A stretch of 64,000 bases of DNA from Aromatoleum toluclasticum ATCC 700605 (lineage in GTDB: Bacteria; Pseudomonadota; Gammaproteobacteria; Burkholderiales; Rhodocyclaceae): NCBI RefSeq assembly GCF_000378245.1, contig NZ_KB899497.1:248001-312000 (forward strand), written 5' to 3'. Shown here piece by piece: positions 8,899 through 17,074 of the stretch. The position numbers and the translations under genes are program-made. The notes under the pieces were generated by a model. That model saw nothing but the letters and a program-made list of their open reading frames with translations. It was not told the origin of the DNA and searched no databases. Every line of letters begins with the position of its first letter. Position 1 is the first letter of the stretch.

Positions 8899-10434
8899 TC
8901 ACACCCGGAAGCGCGCCACCTGTTCGTGCAGGCGCGAGGCCAGCTCGTGCATCGAATCGGCCGACTCGCTGCCGCCGCCAGTCGCCGCGCTGATCTCTTC
9001 CGACATGGAGGCGATGCTCTCCACGTTCTGGGCCATCGATTCGGCGGCAAGGGCCTGTTCGCGCGCGGCCGAGGCGATGTCGCGCACGCGCTCGGTGGTG
9101 CGCGCGACCGCGTCGCCAATGCGCGCCAGAAGGTCGCGCAGGGCATCGGCCGAGGCGACTTCCTCGGTCTCCCGCGCGTTGCTCTCGCGGATGACGGTGA
9201 CGGCGTTGCCGACGTCGGTGCCGATTGCGTCGATCATCTCCGCGATTTCCTTGGTGGCGACCGTCGTGCGCTCGGCCAGCTTGCGCACTTCGTCGGCGAC
9301 GACCGCGAAGCCACGGCCCTGTTCGCCAGCCCGCGCGGCCTCGATCGCGGCATTGAGCGCGAGCAGGTTGGTCTGGTCGGCGATTTCGCGGATCACCGCT
9401 ACGATCGAGCGGATCTGCTCCGAGCGCTGGCTTAGCGCGTCGACGTGCTGCGCCGCGCGGCCGACCGCGTCGGCGGTAGCCTGGATCTGGCGTGTGGCAG
9501 TTTCGGCGGATTTTTGTCCCTGGCGTGCGAGCGTGTTGGCATCCACGGCGAGGCTTTCGGCTTCGGTGGTGTGATCGGCGACCTGCGTGATACTGACCGT
9601 GACTTCCTCCACGGCGGCCGACGTGGCTGCGGCCGATTCGCTCTGGCGCATGGTGGCCTGTGCGGTCTGCGACATCGCCGTGGCAAGCGATTCGGCGGAC
9701 CCGGCGACTTGCTGCGAGGCGTCGCGGACAAAACGCATGATGGTCTGGAGCTTGCCCATCATCGTGTTGAAGGCGTCCGCGATGTCGCGGATTTCGTCAT
9801 GCGTGCCGACCTGCAGCCGTGCGGTGAGGTCGCCTTCACCGTCGGCGATGCCGCGGATGAGCTTGCGCATGTCGGTGATGGGGGCGATCACGGTACGCGT
9901 GACCATCCAGTACATCAACAGCAGGGCAATGACGGCGGCAATCACGACGACGATCTGGAAGCTGCGGGCAAGCGAGCTGATGCGAGCCCGGTCTGCCTCG
10001 ACCTCGGCGAGCTGCGCGCTCACGAGGTTGTCGATCGCCCGGCTTTGTTCACGCAGCTGGTCGAGGCGGCGGGCGCCTTCATCGCTGCGGTTTTCGAGGT
10101 ACACCGAGCTGATCGCAACGACGCCGGCGAAGTAGTCGCGCAGCGGGGCGCGCAGGCGTTCGCCGAGTGGGCCGAGCTGCACCAGGCGCTCATCGGCCGC
10201 GAGTGCGCTGCGGGCGGCCTCGATGGCAAAGCCGTCCTGCCGCGTGAGGATGCCGCTCTTGACGTGGTCGGCAATCTCGCGGGCGCTGTTGAGGGTCGCG
10301 AGCAGCGTTCGTTCCTGGGTGGTGACAGCTTCGCGTCGCGCATCGAACACGAACATGATGGCGACCATCGTCAGCACCAGGATGCCGATCAGGGCGAAGG
10401 GAGCGATGATTTTCTTGGTCAGCGTGATTCGCAT
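8899..10434 (-). CDS. methyl-accepting chemotaxis protein
   Basis: A 511-residue chemoreceptor. Transmembrane helix 1 spans residues about 10-30, a periplasmic domain of about 150 residues follows, helix 2 is at about 176-197, and then come a HAMP domain and the signalling domain. The cytoplasmic tip is clearly recognisable ([20 protein letters not shown] then [18 protein letters not shown]). It lies 9 bp downstream of a phosphate-binding-type protein gene on the same strand, so the two are probably co-expressed. That binding protein may present its ligand to this receptor (inference). Confidence 0.93.
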   Translation of the reverse strand: MRITLTKKIIAPFALIGILVLTMVAIMFVFDARREAVTTQERTLLATLNSAREIADHVKSGILTRQDGFAIEAARSALAADERLVQLGPLGERLRAPLRDYFAGVVAISSVYLENRSDEGARRLDQLREQSRAIDNLVSAQLAEVEADRARISSLARSFQIVVVIAAVIALLLMYWMVTRTVIAPITDMRKLIRGIADGEGDLTARLQVGTHDEIRDIADAFNTMMGKLQTIMRFVRDASQQVAGSAESLATAMSQTAQATMRQSESAAATSAAVEEVTVSITQVADHTTEAESLAVDANTLARQGQKSAETATRQIQATADAVGRAAQHVDALSQRSEQIRSIVAVIREIADQTNLLALNAAIEAARAGEQGRGFAVVADEVRKLAERTTVATKEIAEMIDAIGTDVGNAVTVIRESNARETEEVASADALRDLLARIGDAVARTTERVRDIASAAREQALAAESMAQNVESIASMSEEISAATGGGSESADSMHELASRLHEQVARFRV

Positions 10435-10443
10435 GGCGTGCTC

Positions 10444-11286
10444 CTAGCGCGTGGCGCCGACCGGCAGGAAGCCGAGCGATTTGACGATGTCCTGGCCCTG
10501 TTGTCCGGCTGCCAGGTCGAGGAAGGCTTGCACGGGCGGTGTTGCGTTCGTGTAGACCAGATTGAGCGGCCGCACGATGGGGTAGCTCCCCGCCTTGATG
10601 GCCTCGTCGGTCGGTTGTTGTCCGTCGAGCGGGATGATCTTCACCGGCATGCCGGCTTCGGCCAGCGCGTGGGCGGTGCCGACCGAGACATAGCCGATCG
10701 CACCGGGAATCCCGCCGACCAGGGTCAGCGCCTCGACGTTGGCGCCGACGATGTAGGCCTTGCTGCTGATCAGGGGCTTGTCGCCCTTCTTGCGATCGGG
10801 GCTGAGGAGGCCGGTGTAGTGCTCGAAGAGCTCCAGCGTGCTGCGCCCGACTTCCTTGCTCACGCGCTGTACCGCCAGGTCGGGGCCGCCGAGTGCCTGC
10901 CAGTTGTCGATCTTGCCGCTGTAAAGGTCGACGAGTTGCGCCTTGCTGAGACTACTGACCGGGTTGCCCTTGTTGACGATGATCGCGAGGGCGTCGATGC
11001 CGATCACGGCGTTCTTGAGGGCGGCTTTCTCATCGTCCTTCAGGTCGCGCGAGACCATGCCGATCTGGCTGGTGCCGGCGATGGCGTTCTTGACGCCAGC
11101 GCCGCTGCCACCGCCAGCGAGCGTAACGGCTTCACCGCCACGCTTCGCGTAGAGTGGAACCAGCTTCTCGACCACGGGTTGAACCGTGCTGGAACCGGAA
11201 ATGTCCAGTGCATGGGCGATGGAGCAGGCGCCGAGGCCTGCGATGGCGAGCGCAGCGCGCAGGCGGGTGTGGGTGAATGATCTCAT
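10444..11286 (-). CDS. PstS-like phosphate/oxyanion-binding periplasmic protein
   Basis: A 280-residue protein with a signal peptide ending near SIAHA. The mature part starts with the PstS-type loop ISGSSTVQPVVEKL and continues with the GGGSGAGVKNAIAGTSQIGM block that binds oxyanions. No pstCAB genes accompany it; instead it sits in a two-gene operon with a chemoreceptor. PstS-like proteins are common companions of arsenic loci, where phosphate or arsenate binding is suspected. The ligand here is not proven. Confidence 0.85.
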   Translation of the reverse strand: MRSFTHTRLRAALAIAGLGACSIAHALDISGSSTVQPVVEKLVPLYAKRGGEAVTLAGGGSGAGVKNAIAGTSQIGMVSRDLKDDEKAALKNAVIGIDALAIIVNKGNPVSSLSKAQLVDLYSGKIDNWQALGGPDLAVQRVSKEVGRSTLELFEHYTGLLSPDRKKGDKPLISSKAYIVGANVEALTLVGGIPGAIGYVSVGTAHALAEAGMPVKIIPLDGQQPTDEAIKAGSYPIVRPLNLVYTNATPPVQAFLDLAAGQQGQDIVKSLGFLPVGATR

Positions 11287-11604
11287 AGGAATCTTTTGCA
11301 GCGGTTCGATCGGGACTTGCGTGATTCGCGCGACGGGCGATTGTTACCAAAAGTAATATGCCAATAATAACACCTTCTGTTGCATGGTTTTTGCATTCGG
11401 CGCGCAGTGTCCCCAATTCCGGCAGGCTGTTCAGGCGCGACCGGCAAGCGCGGAAGGCAGTGTGCGCACTCTTTCACATGAGCCGGGCCCAGCCTAGATT
11501 GAGATGGGCGGAGATCAACTCGAGCTGCCGGCATTGCCGTATTACCGCGGATTGTGTCCATCACCCCGATATCGTCTGCTTGCCGCGGGAAGGCCGCGAT
11601 CTCG
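11287..11604. other. non-coding stretch upstream of the PstS-like gene
   Basis: No convincing gene is present. The part next to the PstS-like start (about 11341-11375) is AT-rich compared with its surroundings and probably holds that gene's promoter. The remainder leads into the acr3 remnant and looks like decayed sequence. Confidence 0.5.
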
Positions 11605-11762
11605 CCGGCCGGGCAGATCGACAGCTGCGTCGTAGACGTGATCCTGCTCGCTGCGGCCCTCCCGCGCGACGATGGGATCGCGTATGCACCCATCGTCGGC
11701 GTGATGATCGAAGTGCCGGTGATGCTGCTCGTCGTGCGCGTGGTCAATGCGAGCAAGGGGGT
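11605..11762 (+). pseudogene. acr3 remnant with internal deletions
   Basis: Three short blocks in one frame match the Acr3 protein encoded at 7730-8824, in order but with large pieces missing between them. The blocks are AGQIDSCVVDVILLAAA (cf. AEQIDSYVAGLILLAAA), APIVGVM, and IEVPVMLLVVRVVNASKG (identical to the Acr3 C-terminal region). At the DNA level the last block is nearly identical to 8731-8778. There is no start codon context or membrane domain left, so this is a dead fragment, evidence for a former second arsenite pump or for a duplication that decayed. Confidence 0.8.
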
Positions 11763-11955
11763 ACGACGCGGGCTGGACCGTGGCCGATGCCGCCGCGGGG
11801 CGCCCGCCCCTCGCGCTTACGTTCGGGTCAGCTGTCGGATGCGAACGGGATGGCGATCATTGTTGACTTGGCGTGAGCACTGGCATCCGGAGTCGGCGAA
11901 GTCTGCAGTTGGTCGAATCGGCACCTGCTTCCGGCTCGCCAGGGCGGGGAGTCGT

Positions 11956-12279
11956 TCAGGAAACTTCCTGTTGTACTAAGCGTTCGGTCAGGGCTGCCAG
12001 TTCCCGGCAAAAGGTTGTCTGGGCGCTTGAATCCGTGGCGGCGGCAAACGCACCGACCCATGCCCCGAGGTGTTCGCGCAGGAAGCGTTGATTCAGCGCG
12101 TCGATCGTCTTCGCCGTGCCCATATCGCCGTCGCTCCGGGTTTGCCGCAAGGTGAAGAGCAGGACATACAGGAACTCCAGTTCGACGGCAAGATGATCGG
12201 GCAGGTCGCCGAAGGCGTCGCTGACGTCAAAACCGCCCTGCCGGTACAGGTCGGCCACGGCAAGCGTCGAGTCCTGCAT
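11956..12279 (-). pseudogene. TorD-family molybdoenzyme chaperone, N-terminally truncated
   Basis: The 107 residues match only the C-terminal half of TorD/DmsD-type chaperones. The diagnostic stretch FDVSDAFGDLPDHLAVELEF is followed by a helical tail containing REHLGAWVGAF. The usual N-terminal 90-100 residues are absent; in-frame sequence further upstream shows no such similarity. Full-length family members are about 200 residues. It sits just downstream of the response regulator gene and next to the acr3 remnant, so it is most likely a relic of an earlier arrangement. A short functional protein is possible but less likely. Confidence 0.6.
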
Positions 12280-12358
12280 CAGCGTCGCATCCCCCGAGCA
12301 CCTCCGGCGGGCGGGTGTGCGACCGGTGAATTGCAGTACCGCGGCTTGTCGTCCGGGG

Positions 12359-13714
12359 TCAGTCGCCCTCGGGACCCTCGATACCCAGGCGGCGCATCTT
12401 CTCCCACAGCGTCTTGCGCGTGATGCCCAAGGCTTCGGCGGTATGCGTCATGTGCCAGTGGTGTCGCTCCAGCATCATCGCCAGGTAATCCCGTTCGCAT
12501 GACATCAGATATTCGGCGAGCGATGGCGACAGCGCCTCGTCGCTTTTCCCTGCCTCGAGGCCTTCACCGAAAAAGGCTTCGGCGCCGAGCAGCGGGCCGG
12601 GGGAGAGGATGCAGGCACGCTCGACGGCATGCTTGAGTTCGCGCACGTTTCCCGGCCACGAATAGGACATCAGCGCCTGTTCGGTGCGGGGATCCAGGCG
12701 CCGGCGCTCGTCGGGGTGGGCGCGATTGAAGGACTCGACGAAGTGGCGCACGAACCAGCGGATGTCTTCGGGGCGTTCGCGCAGCGGCGGAATGCGCAGG
12801 TGGATCACATGCACGCGGTAGTAGAGGTCGTCGCGGAAAGTGCCGGCGTCGACCATCGCCTTGAGGTCCTGGTGGGTCGCGCAGACGAGGCGAAAATTCA
12901 CAACCATCGGGGCTTCGCTGCCGAGGCGTCGCAGCTTGCGTTCCTGCAGCACGCGCAGCAGTTTGACCTGCATGTGGAGCGGCATGTCGCCAATCTCGTC
13001 GAGGAACAGCGTGCCGCCCTGCGCCTGCTCGAAATAACCGCGCTTGGCCTTCACGGCGCCGGTGAAGGCGCCTTTTTCGTAGCCGAAGAGTTCGGCTTCC
13101 AGCAGGGATTCGGGAATCGCCGCGCAATTTACGGCGACAAAGGGAGCGTCCGGATTGCCGGCGTGACGGTGAAAGAACTGCGCGACGTGTTCCTTGCCGA
13201 CACCGGATTCGCCGGTGATCAGCAGCGCGCTCGCATTGCGCGCCAGGCGCGGCAGCGTCTCGGCGATGCGACGCATGGCCGGCGAGACGCCGAGCGCATC
13301 GGCATCCACGTCGCTGCCGCCGGCTCCGCCATAGTCCTGTGCCAGTGCGTGCACCCTGGCGACCAGTGCGTCGGGATCGAAGGGCTTGGTCACGTAGTCG
13401 GCCGCGCCGGCCTTGAGCAGCTCCACCGCGCGGTCGATGCTGCCAAAGGCGGTCAGGAAGAGGAACGGCGGCAGCATCGGCAGGCGCGCACCGAGTTCGA
13501 GGAACAGATCGCCGCCATTGCAGTCGGACAGGCGGATGTCGCTGACGACGATCGCATAGCGTCGCTTTTCCAGCGCCTCGGCGGCCTCGGCGCCCCTGCG
13601 CCACCAATCGACATCGAAACCTTCGAGGCGGAAGCGCTCGGCGAGCGATTCACCCATGATCTCGTCGTCTTCAATCAGACAGAGTCGCGGCGTTGCTTCT
13701 TGCTGCCTGGCCAT
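12359..13714 (-). CDS. sigma-54-dependent response regulator (AioR/ArxR-like)
   Basis: A 451-residue NtrC-family protein. The receiver domain (residues about 10-125) has its phosphoacceptor Asp in IVVSDIRL. The AAA+ domain has Walker A GESGVGKE and the sigma-54 contact loop GAFTGA. A Fis-type helix-turn-helix lies at the end (HTAEALGITRKTLWEKMRRL). Start ATG at 13714 overlaps the kinase gene by 44 bp. It should bind the palindromes at 16089-16148 and activate the -24/-12 promoter at 16228. The arrangement binding protein-kinase-NtrC regulator is the one known for the arsenite-sensing AioXSR and ArxXSR systems. Confidence 0.9.
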   Translation of the reverse strand: MARQQEATPRLCLIEDDEIMGESLAERFRLEGFDVDWWRRGAEAAEALEKRRYAIVVSDIRLSDCNGGDLFLELGARLPMLPPFLFLTAFGSIDRAVELLKAGAADYVTKPFDPDALVARVHALAQDYGGAGGSDVDADALGVSPAMRRIAETLPRLARNASALLITGESGVGKEHVAQFFHRHAGNPDAPFVAVNCAAIPESLLEAELFGYEKGAFTGAVKAKRGYFEQAQGGTLFLDEIGDMPLHMQVKLLRVLQERKLRRLGSEAPMVVNFRLVCATHQDLKAMVDAGTFRDDLYYRVHVIHLRIPPLRERPEDIRWFVRHFVESFNRAHPDERRRLDPRTEQALMSYSWPGNVRELKHAVERACILSPGPLLGAEAFFGEGLEAGKSDEALSPSLAEYLMSCERDYLAMMLERHHWHMTHTAEALGITRKTLWEKMRRLGIEGPEGD

Positions 13715-15149
13715 AGGGGATCTCGATGGTGAAGGTGGTGGATCCCGGTTCGCTTTCGACCGAGATTTCGCCGTTGAGCTGCTGCACGATCTGATACACG
13801 ATCCACAGGCCCAGACCGTGACCCGCCTCGTTGTGCGTGGTGAAGGGTTCGAACAGGTAGGGCAGTTCCTCGTGCGGAATGTGCAGGCCGTCGTTGAACA
13901 CCGCGAGCACGAGTCGGTCGTCGGTGGCCTGCGCACGCAGTCGCACCGTGCCGCCATTGCCGGCGGCGGCGACGGCGTTGAGCAGCAGGTTCAGCACGAT
14001 CTGCCGCACGAGCGTCGCGGGAAGGGGGAGGGCGGAGGCGAGATTGTCGTCTACGGCGACCGTTGCCCCGCGGATATGGGCCTCGGTTTCGACGAGGATC
14101 AGCAGGTCTTCGATGTCCTGGGGGGCGAACGGACGGTCTTCGATGCGGCTTTCCACCAGCAGCGCCGCGACGGTGTTGCGGATCTGCGTGAGGCCGCGTT
14201 CGAGCAGCGACAGGGCCTTGGCGGCGAGCGGATCGCCGTCGCCGTGGCGCTTGTAGGTGTTGATCGCGGTCAGCATGCCTGCGAGCGGGTTGTTGATCTC
14301 GTGCGCGATGCCCGCCGTAAGGCGGCCGATCGCGGCGAGGCGCTCCGAGACGAGCATCTGGCGCTCGAGTTCCTGCTTGTTGCGCAGCTCGCCGACCATG
14401 CGGCGGAAGGCTTCGCCCAGCTGGCCGATTTCGTCGCGGCTGTGCGGCAGGTCGGCGAGTCGCGCCGCTTCCAGCTCGAGCGGGACCTGGCGCATCGCCT
14501 GCGCCAGACGCATCAGCGGCTGGCCGGTTCTGCGCGCCCAGACCCACGAAATCGGCAGGATCACGACGAGGACCAGCAGGGTGACCAGCACGGCGCGCCC
14601 GACCAGGCCGAGGAAGCGCGGCAGGAACGGCGTCTTGGAATAGCCGAGAATGACGTGTCCGAGCGCGACGCCGTCGGCGATTAGTGGCGACATCACGAAA
14701 TAGACCGGCGAACCGGGGGGCTCGAGCACGCGCTGTTCGTTTTCGGCTCCGCGCGACAATTCGGCGCGCAGCAGGCCGTATGCGCCGCCGCGGCTGGCCG
14801 CGCTGCTGCCGATCGGAAACTCGCGCGGGCGGGTCGAGACGAACACGCGGTAGTCGGCATCGGTGACCAGCACCACCTCGGCCTGCAGCTCGGGGGCGGC
14901 GGGGTCGCGCTCGTGCGCCGACTGCAGGATTTCGTAGGCGCGCCAGATGTCGTCGTGCAGCACCGGCATCACCAGCGTGTGCGCGAGGACGCGCCCCATG
15001 CTGCGGGCGTGGCCTTCGAGGTTCTGCCGGATCTCGTCGTATTCCCGGGCGACGAGCGCTCCGGCGACTGCGACGGCGGTACCGAGCACGGCCGCCATCA
15101 CCCGCAGTGGAATCTTCCAGCGCAGCGACAGATCGGACAGGGGGCTCAC
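13671..15149 (-). CDS. membrane sensor histidine kinase (AioS/ArxS-like)
   Basis: The protein of about 492 residues begins with GTG at 15149, which overlaps the stop of the upstream binding-protein gene (GTGA). It has a first transmembrane helix (residues about 11-32), a periplasmic region of about 130 residues, and a second helix (VLVTLLVLVVILPISWVW). HAMP, a dimerisation domain with the phosphoacceptor His in GIAHEINNPLAGM, and an ATPase domain with GHGLGLWIVYQIV follow. It most likely senses the ligand-loaded PhnD-like protein and phosphorylates the adjacent regulator. A longer open frame upstream is not coding. Confidence 0.9.
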   Translation of the reverse strand: MSPLSDLSLRWKIPLRVMAAVLGTAVAVAGALVAREYDEIRQNLEGHARSMGRVLAHTLVMPVLHDDIWRAYEILQSAHERDPAAPELQAEVVLVTDADYRVFVSTRPREFPIGSSAASRGGAYGLLRAELSRGAENEQRVLEPPGSPVYFVMSPLIADGVALGHVILGYSKTPFLPRFLGLVGRAVLVTLLVLVVILPISWVWARRTGQPLMRLAQAMRQVPLELEAARLADLPHSRDEIGQLGEAFRRMVGELRNKQELERQMLVSERLAAIGRLTAGIAHEINNPLAGMLTAINTYKRHGDGDPLAAKALSLLERGLTQIRNTVAALLVESRIEDRPFAPQDIEDLLILVETEAHIRGATVAVDDNLASALPLPATLVRQIVLNLLLNAVAAAGNGGTVRLRAQATDDRLVLAVFNDGLHIPHEELPYLFEPFTTHNEAGHGLGLWIVYQIVQQLNGEISVESEPGSTTFTIEIPYGQAARSNAATLSD

Positions 15150-16024
15150 GAGCGCTCCATGCGTGCCGCCATGCGCGCAATGTCGGCAAACAGCGCAGGT
15201 TCTCCGCGCGTGAAGCCGTCGAGATGCAGACGCTTGAGCAGCTCTTCGCCCGCGGGGTCGGCCGCCATGCCGAGCAGCACGGCACGGAAGCGATCGAGTT
15301 CCTCGGGCGGGATGTCGGCCCGTGCGACGAAGGGCGGATGGCCGAGAAGCGGCGAGCGGTCGATGATGCGTGTCGCGCGGGTCAGCTCGGGGCGGACCTC
15401 GGCGAGCGTTTCCCACACATAGCCGTCCACCGCGCCGCCGTCGGCCAGTGTAGCCCCGACCGCCTCGACGACCTTGCGATGGGCCCAGGTGAAGAAGGTG
15501 CGCGAGAAGAAGTTCGCCGGATCCTGCTTGTGCGTGGTCAGGATGTAGCGCGGATACAGGTAGCCGGAATTGGAGTCCGGGTCGGAGTATGCGAAGACCT
15601 TGCCACGCAGGTCCGTGATTGCGTTGGAACGCGTGTCGTCGGCCGGCACGATGATGTAAGAGCGGTAATACGGACCACCCCGCCACAGGGGCACGGCCAC
15701 CAGTTTCAGTTCGCGCTGATGACGCACGTAGGGGTAGCCGCACACCCAGGCGAAATCGAGTTTGCCGGTGCGCACCAGATCGACGACTTCGCGGTAATTG
15801 CCGCGCTGGACGAAGGTCACCGCCCGACCGAGTTTCACCTCCAGCCAACGTCGCCAGTCGCGCAGGAAGTTCATCTGGTCGTCCAGGAACACCGGTGTCA
15901 GGCCGATCCTGACTGCGTCATCGGTGGCACCGGCCGACAGGGCTGGGAGCGCAGCGAGGGCCGCGGCGCAGCGAAGAAAGCGCCGTCGCGACTGCGATCC
16001 GAGACTGTCATTGCCCCTGTCCAT
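15146..16024 (-). CDS. PhnD-like periplasmic binding protein, putative oxyanion sensor (AioX-like)
   Basis: A 292-residue protein with a twin-arginine-like export signal (SRRRFLRCAAALAALPAL). The mature domain belongs to the phosphonate-binding (PhnD/TtrS/AioX) fold; recognisable parts are IGLTPVFLDDQ, the hinge segment KLDFAWVCGYPYV and GKVFAYSDPDSNSGYLYPRY. No ABC transporter genes are present; instead kinase and regulator genes overlap downstream, so a signalling role is likely. Cys95 in the VCGYPYV segment is a candidate ligand residue, since the arsenite sensor AioX depends on a cysteine. That equivalence was not verified by alignment. Confidence 0.85.
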   Translation of the reverse strand: MDRGNDSLGSQSRRRFLRCAAALAALPALSAGATDDAVRIGLTPVFLDDQMNFLRDWRRWLEVKLGRAVTFVQRGNYREVVDLVRTGKLDFAWVCGYPYVRHQRELKLVAVPLWRGGPYYRSYIIVPADDTRSNAITDLRGKVFAYSDPDSNSGYLYPRYILTTHKQDPANFFSRTFFTWAHRKVVEAVGATLADGGAVDGYVWETLAEVRPELTRATRIIDRSPLLGHPPFVARADIPPEELDRFRAVLLGMAADPAGEELLKRLHLDGFTRGEPALFADIARMAARMERS

Positions 16025-16088
16025 GTCGGGGATGATATGCGCCTGCCACCGTGTCTGCCACTGGGCCGAAGGAGCGCGAAACGCCGCC

Positions 16089-16148
16089 GTTACGCTGGCG
16101 TAGCATCTTGCGCCGCAGCAATCGGCACGGGTGTTACGCCGGCGTAAC
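16089..16148. promoter_or_regulatory. two upstream activator palindromes
   Basis: GTTACGCTGGCGTAGC at 16089-16104 and the perfect palindrome GTTACGCCGGCGTAAC at 16133-16148 share the same core. Their centres are 44 bp apart, about four helical turns. They lie 80-140 bp upstream of a sigma-54 promoter, the normal position for NtrC-family enhancers. They are the best candidate binding sites for the regulator encoded at 12359-13714. Confidence 0.8.
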
Positions 16149-16227
16149 AGTCGCTGTCATGCATCGGGAATCAGTATCACGGCAAACCCATTACGGCGAA
16201 CGGGTTATTGCCTCGCGACGCCCGTCC

Positions 16228-16243
16228 TGGCGCGGATGTTGCG
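16228..16243 (+). promoter_or_regulatory. sigma-54 (-24/-12) promoter
   Basis: TGGCGCGGATGTTGCG matches the TGGCACG-N4-TTGCW consensus with the invariant GG-N10-GC spacing. It is about 110 bp ahead of the first gene of the molybdoenzyme operon (ATG 16354) and downstream of paired activator palindromes. It fits the NtrC-type regulator encoded by the divergent operon. Confidence 0.85.
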
Positions 16244-16353
16244 GTCTTCTGTCGTAAAACACGGGCGTCAGGCGCCTTCGCCAACGCGTGTTTGCCAGGC
16301 TCGTCCGAGCCTCGGCCCGGACAAAGGTCGCTTTATCAGAGGAGGCAACGCGC

Positions 16354-17064
16354 ATGAGCGAAGAACTCAGGGTCTCGCCCATCGAGACCAGGGAAATGCC
16401 GGGCAAGCGCCGCTTCGCCATGGTGGTCGATACGCGTCGCTGCATCGGCTGCATGGCCTGCCAGGTCGCCTGCAAGGCGGAGTACGACACGCCGCTCGGC
16501 GTAAACCGCACCTGGGTGCCGTACAAGGTCGTCGGCAAGTACCCCAACGTCAAGAAGCAGTTCCTGCCGCGGCTGTGCAACCACTGCGACGACCCTCCGT
16601 GCGTGCGCAACTGTCCGGTCGGAGCCACCTACAAGCACGAGGACGGGGGCTTCGTGTTGCAGCGCTATGAGCGGTGCATCGGCTGCCGCAGCTGCATGGC
16701 GGCCTGTCCGTACAACGCGCGCTTCATGCTGCCGTCGCACCGGACCTACACGCCGATCACGAATGTGGTCGACAAGTGCACCTTCTGCTTCCACCGCGTG
16801 ACGCAGAACCTGGTGCCGGCCTGCGTGCAGACCTGCATCGGACGTGCGCGGGTGTTCGGCGATCTCAACGACCCGACCAGCGAGGTTTCCTACCTCGTTG
16901 CGAAGAACGCGACGCAAGTGCTGCGCCCTGAGGAGGGGACCAAGCCGCATGTGTTCTACATCGGCGCGGATCGCAACCAGACCGAGTTCGGCCGCGATGC
17001 CTATCGCAAGCCCGAAGTGATGGAGCTCGAACGCTCGGCGTTCAAGCGCCACTTCGACATCTGA
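16354..17064 (+). CDS. four-cluster [4Fe-4S] electron-transfer subunit of a CISM molybdoenzyme
   Basis: A 236-residue polyferredoxin of the DmsB/PsrB/TtrB/NrfC type. Sixteen cysteines form four cluster motifs: residues 30-40 (CIGCMACQVAC), 75-87 (CNHCDDPPCVRNC), 108-118 (CIGCRSCMAAC) and 142-161. There is no signal peptide, so it is probably carried across the membrane with the Tat-exported catalytic subunit. Start ATG 16354 has the ribosome-binding site GAGGAGG. First gene of the operon; the membrane anchor follows 10 bp later. It should pass electrons between the NrfD-type anchor and the molybdenum subunit. Confidence 0.93.
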   Translation: MSEELRVSPIETREMPGKRRFAMVVDTRRCIGCMACQVACKAEYDTPLGVNRTWVPYKVVGKYPNVKKQFLPRLCNHCDDPPCVRNCPVGATYKHEDGGFVLQRYERCIGCRSCMAACPYNARFMLPSHRTYTPITNVVDKCTFCFHRVTQNLVPACVQTCIGRARVFGDLNDPTSEVSYLVAKNATQVLRPEEGTKPHVFYIGADRNQTEFGRDAYRKPEVMELERSAFKRHFDI

Positions 17065-17074
17065 GGAGACAACC

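Noticed and set aside
15150-15848. Upstream extension of the histidine kinase frame
   Set aside because: It overlaps the PhnD-like gene in another frame and has no family similarity; GTG 15149 fits the overlap and the first membrane helix.
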